A DNA stretch of 64,000 nt from a virus: the IMG/VR virus record IMGVR_UViG_3300036715_003541, positions 21,346 through 85,345 of that record. One strand, written 5' to 3'. Every line of letters begins with the position of its first letter. Position 1 is the stretch's first letter. The notes under the pieces are model-generated. The model did no database searches. It was not told the origin of the DNA and was given only the letters and a program-made list of their open reading frames with translations. Of the stretch, positions 62,918-64,000 are shown piece after piece. Made by a program: the position numbers and the translations under genes.

Positions 62918-63498
62918 ACATCACTTCTTTCTGGTCCCAAAATACCATCAATGATTCCAATTTTCTTAGCTTGAACTGGAGTTAAATATTTCTTTTCTTC
63001 AAAAAATGTTTTTAACTGGATTTTTGGACAGTGTTTTTGCATTGCCTTTAAATACATATCATTATTAATTTTTAATCGACGCTGCATAATTGCGGCATCG
63101 ATTAAATCTGAATAACCCATTCCATAATGTTTTAATTTGTCAATTCCAATTGTTGCATGTGGAGTGGCAAATCTAAAACCTGGTGTACCACCAACCAAAA
63201 GCAATACAGCCTCATCTTCTGCTGCCCCTGAACAAACCGTTTTTATAGTACAATCTACCATTTGCATGGCATCATAAATCATAAAAATATTACGAATGTC
63301 GCCGCCAGGAGAGTTAATAAAAAGAGTAATATCTTCTTTTGACTCTTGTGATTTTTGTAATATATTCGCTGAAATATATGTGGCGATATCGTCGGTTATT
63401 TCTTCATAGATAAAGAAAGTTCTACTTTCTTCTAATTTTGAAAAAACATCAATATATTCATCTCCCATAGGAGTTTCTTCACAAATTAATTTATTCAT
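62914..63498 (-). CDS. ClpP-fold protein with all three catalytic residues lost (ClpR-like)
   Basis: 194 residues. The ClpP fold is clear (ITLFINSPGGDIRNIFMIYD then AMQMVDCTIKTVCSG; ending YLTPVQAKKIGIIDG). Aligning by eye, the catalytic Ser becomes Asp95 in CSGAAEDEAVLLL, His becomes Asp120 in HATIGIDK, and Asp becomes Lys169 in FEEKKYLT. It should be inactive, but may form rings with the active ClpP, as ClpR does in cyanobacteria and plastids. The pairing and overlap with clpP support a complex. Confidence 0.85.
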   Translation of the reverse strand: MNKLICEETPMGDEYIDVFSKLEESRTFFIYEEITDDIATYISANILQKSQESKEDITLFINSPGGDIRNIFMIYDAMQMVDCTIKTVCSGAAEDEAVLLLVGGTPGFRFATPHATIGIDKLKHYGMGYSDLIDAAIMQRRLKINNDMYLKAMQKHCPKIQLKTFFEEKKYLTPVQAKKIGIIDGILGPERSDV

Positions 63499-63511
63499 AT
63501 ATTCTCGCTCT

Positions 63512-63856
63512 TTATTTTACTATTTTAGCTTGTGCTTCTCGATCTGATGCACAATCCACACAAGTATCGAACCAAGGCGTGTAAGAAAGTCTTTTCTCAG
63601 CTATATCATCTTGGCAACTAATGCAAACCCCGTAAGTTTCAGCAGCTATCTTTTCTAAAGCAATATCAATTTTCTTTATTTGTCCACGTTTTCTTGCACT
63701 TAATGCTAAATCTACATTTGCTAAAATAGTTGCTTGAATATGATCTGTTTCATCACCTTGAGAGTCAAGTAAAATTTCTTTACTTAGTTCTTCTTCAAGC
63801 TTTGATTTCATTGTTCCAAGTTTTGATTTCATTTCTTTTAAAAATTCTTTTCTCAT
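63512..63856 (-). CDS. DksA/TraR-family zinc-finger protein
   Basis: 114 residues. Helical N-terminal coiled coil, then YGVCISCQDDI...DTCVDC with Cys78, Cys81, Cys99 and Cys102, the DksA C4 zinc finger. DksA lacks an apparent DxxDxA tip match, so details differ. Likely binds host RNA polymerase through the secondary channel to change promoter choice. ATGA overlap with the partial gene at the right edge. Confidence 0.82.
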   Translation of the reverse strand: MRKEFLKEMKSKLGTMKSKLEEELSKEILLDSQGDETDHIQATILANVDLALSARKRGQIKKIDIALEKIAAETYGVCISCQDDIAEKRLSYTPWFDTCVDCASDREAQAKIVK

Positions 63857-64000
63857 GATCTCTCAATTTCTTTTATGTGAATTACAATAGGTTTACTAGG
63901 TCGTTTCAAAGCATTATTATTTAACTTTGATATAAATATAATCATGGCGCAATCTACAGGATCTTTTAGTGGGACGTACTTCACTTTCCACCCCATGTAT
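63853..64000 (-). CDS. Hypothetical protein, N-terminus cut by window edge
   Basis: The visible C-terminal 48 residues read MGWKVKYVPLKDPVDCAMII onward and end HIKEIERS. The frame stays open to position 64000. The Met seen could be the start or internal. Its stop overlaps the dksA-like start. No family recognised. Confidence 0.55.
   Translation of the reverse strand, partial: YMGWKVKYVPLKDPVDCAMIIFISKLNNNALKRPSKPIVIHIKEIERS

Overview
The window looks like part of a large tailed-phage genome (Caudoviricetes, probably a jumbo phage or a phage-like prophage). It is AT-rich, and every convincing gene lies on the minus strand, so transcription runs from high to low coordinates. Genes are packed with many ATGA and TAATG stop/start overlaps and mostly AGGA/GAGG-type ribosome binding sites, which argues for a bacterial host that uses Shine-Dalgarno signals. 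The host cannot be named. I see no tRNA gene, CRISPR array or intact insertion sequence.

Region 1 (about 1-30.2 kb) is the virion module. In transcription order it holds hypothetical coat and head proteins, a nucleotidyltransferase of the poly(A) polymerase/CCA family, the large terminase (with zinc ribbons), the portal, a 929-aa protein with an AT-hook, a transglycosylase with an EF-hand, a very large maturation-protease/scaffold-like protein, and small-residue-rich structural proteins, one of which runs off the left edge.

Region 2 (about 30.3-41.5 kb) is replication, recombination and regulation: a sigma region 4-like HTH protein, a primase core (TOPRIM), a zinc-ribbon protein, DnaJ, RuvC, a single-strand binding protein, a winged-helix protein, RecA, a possible UvsY-like protein, and a bacterial-type DNA polymerase III alpha subunit.

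Region 3 (about 41.5-43.0 kb) is the only stretch with little coding. It has an FtsH-type M41 zinc peptidase, a GC-rich structured spacer, and a decayed IscB gene (OMEGA family, the ancestor group of Cas9) with a structured upstream region.

Region 4 (about 43.0-64 kb) mixes nucleic-acid and host-takeover genes: trigger factor, a Cas4/AddB-like nuclease, dNMP kinase, SbcC and SbcD, a CHC2 zinc-finger primase piece (so the primase is split over about 20 kb), small zinc proteins, an HNH nuclease, ribosomal protein bS21, a BCS1-like AAA ATPase, topoisomerase I, an FtsK-like translocase, DUF192, an active ClpP next to a ClpP paralogue lacking all three catalytic residues, and a DksA/TraR-like protein.

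The strongest points for follow-up are the IscB remnant, the phage-encoded proteostasis set (trigger factor, DnaJ, ClpP/ClpR-like pair, M41 peptidase), bS21, the split primase, a recurrent K-x-A-[S/G] motif in virion-side proteins that may be the maturation-protease site, and intrinsic terminators that sit only 5-26 nt before start codons lacking a Shine-Dalgarno sequence.
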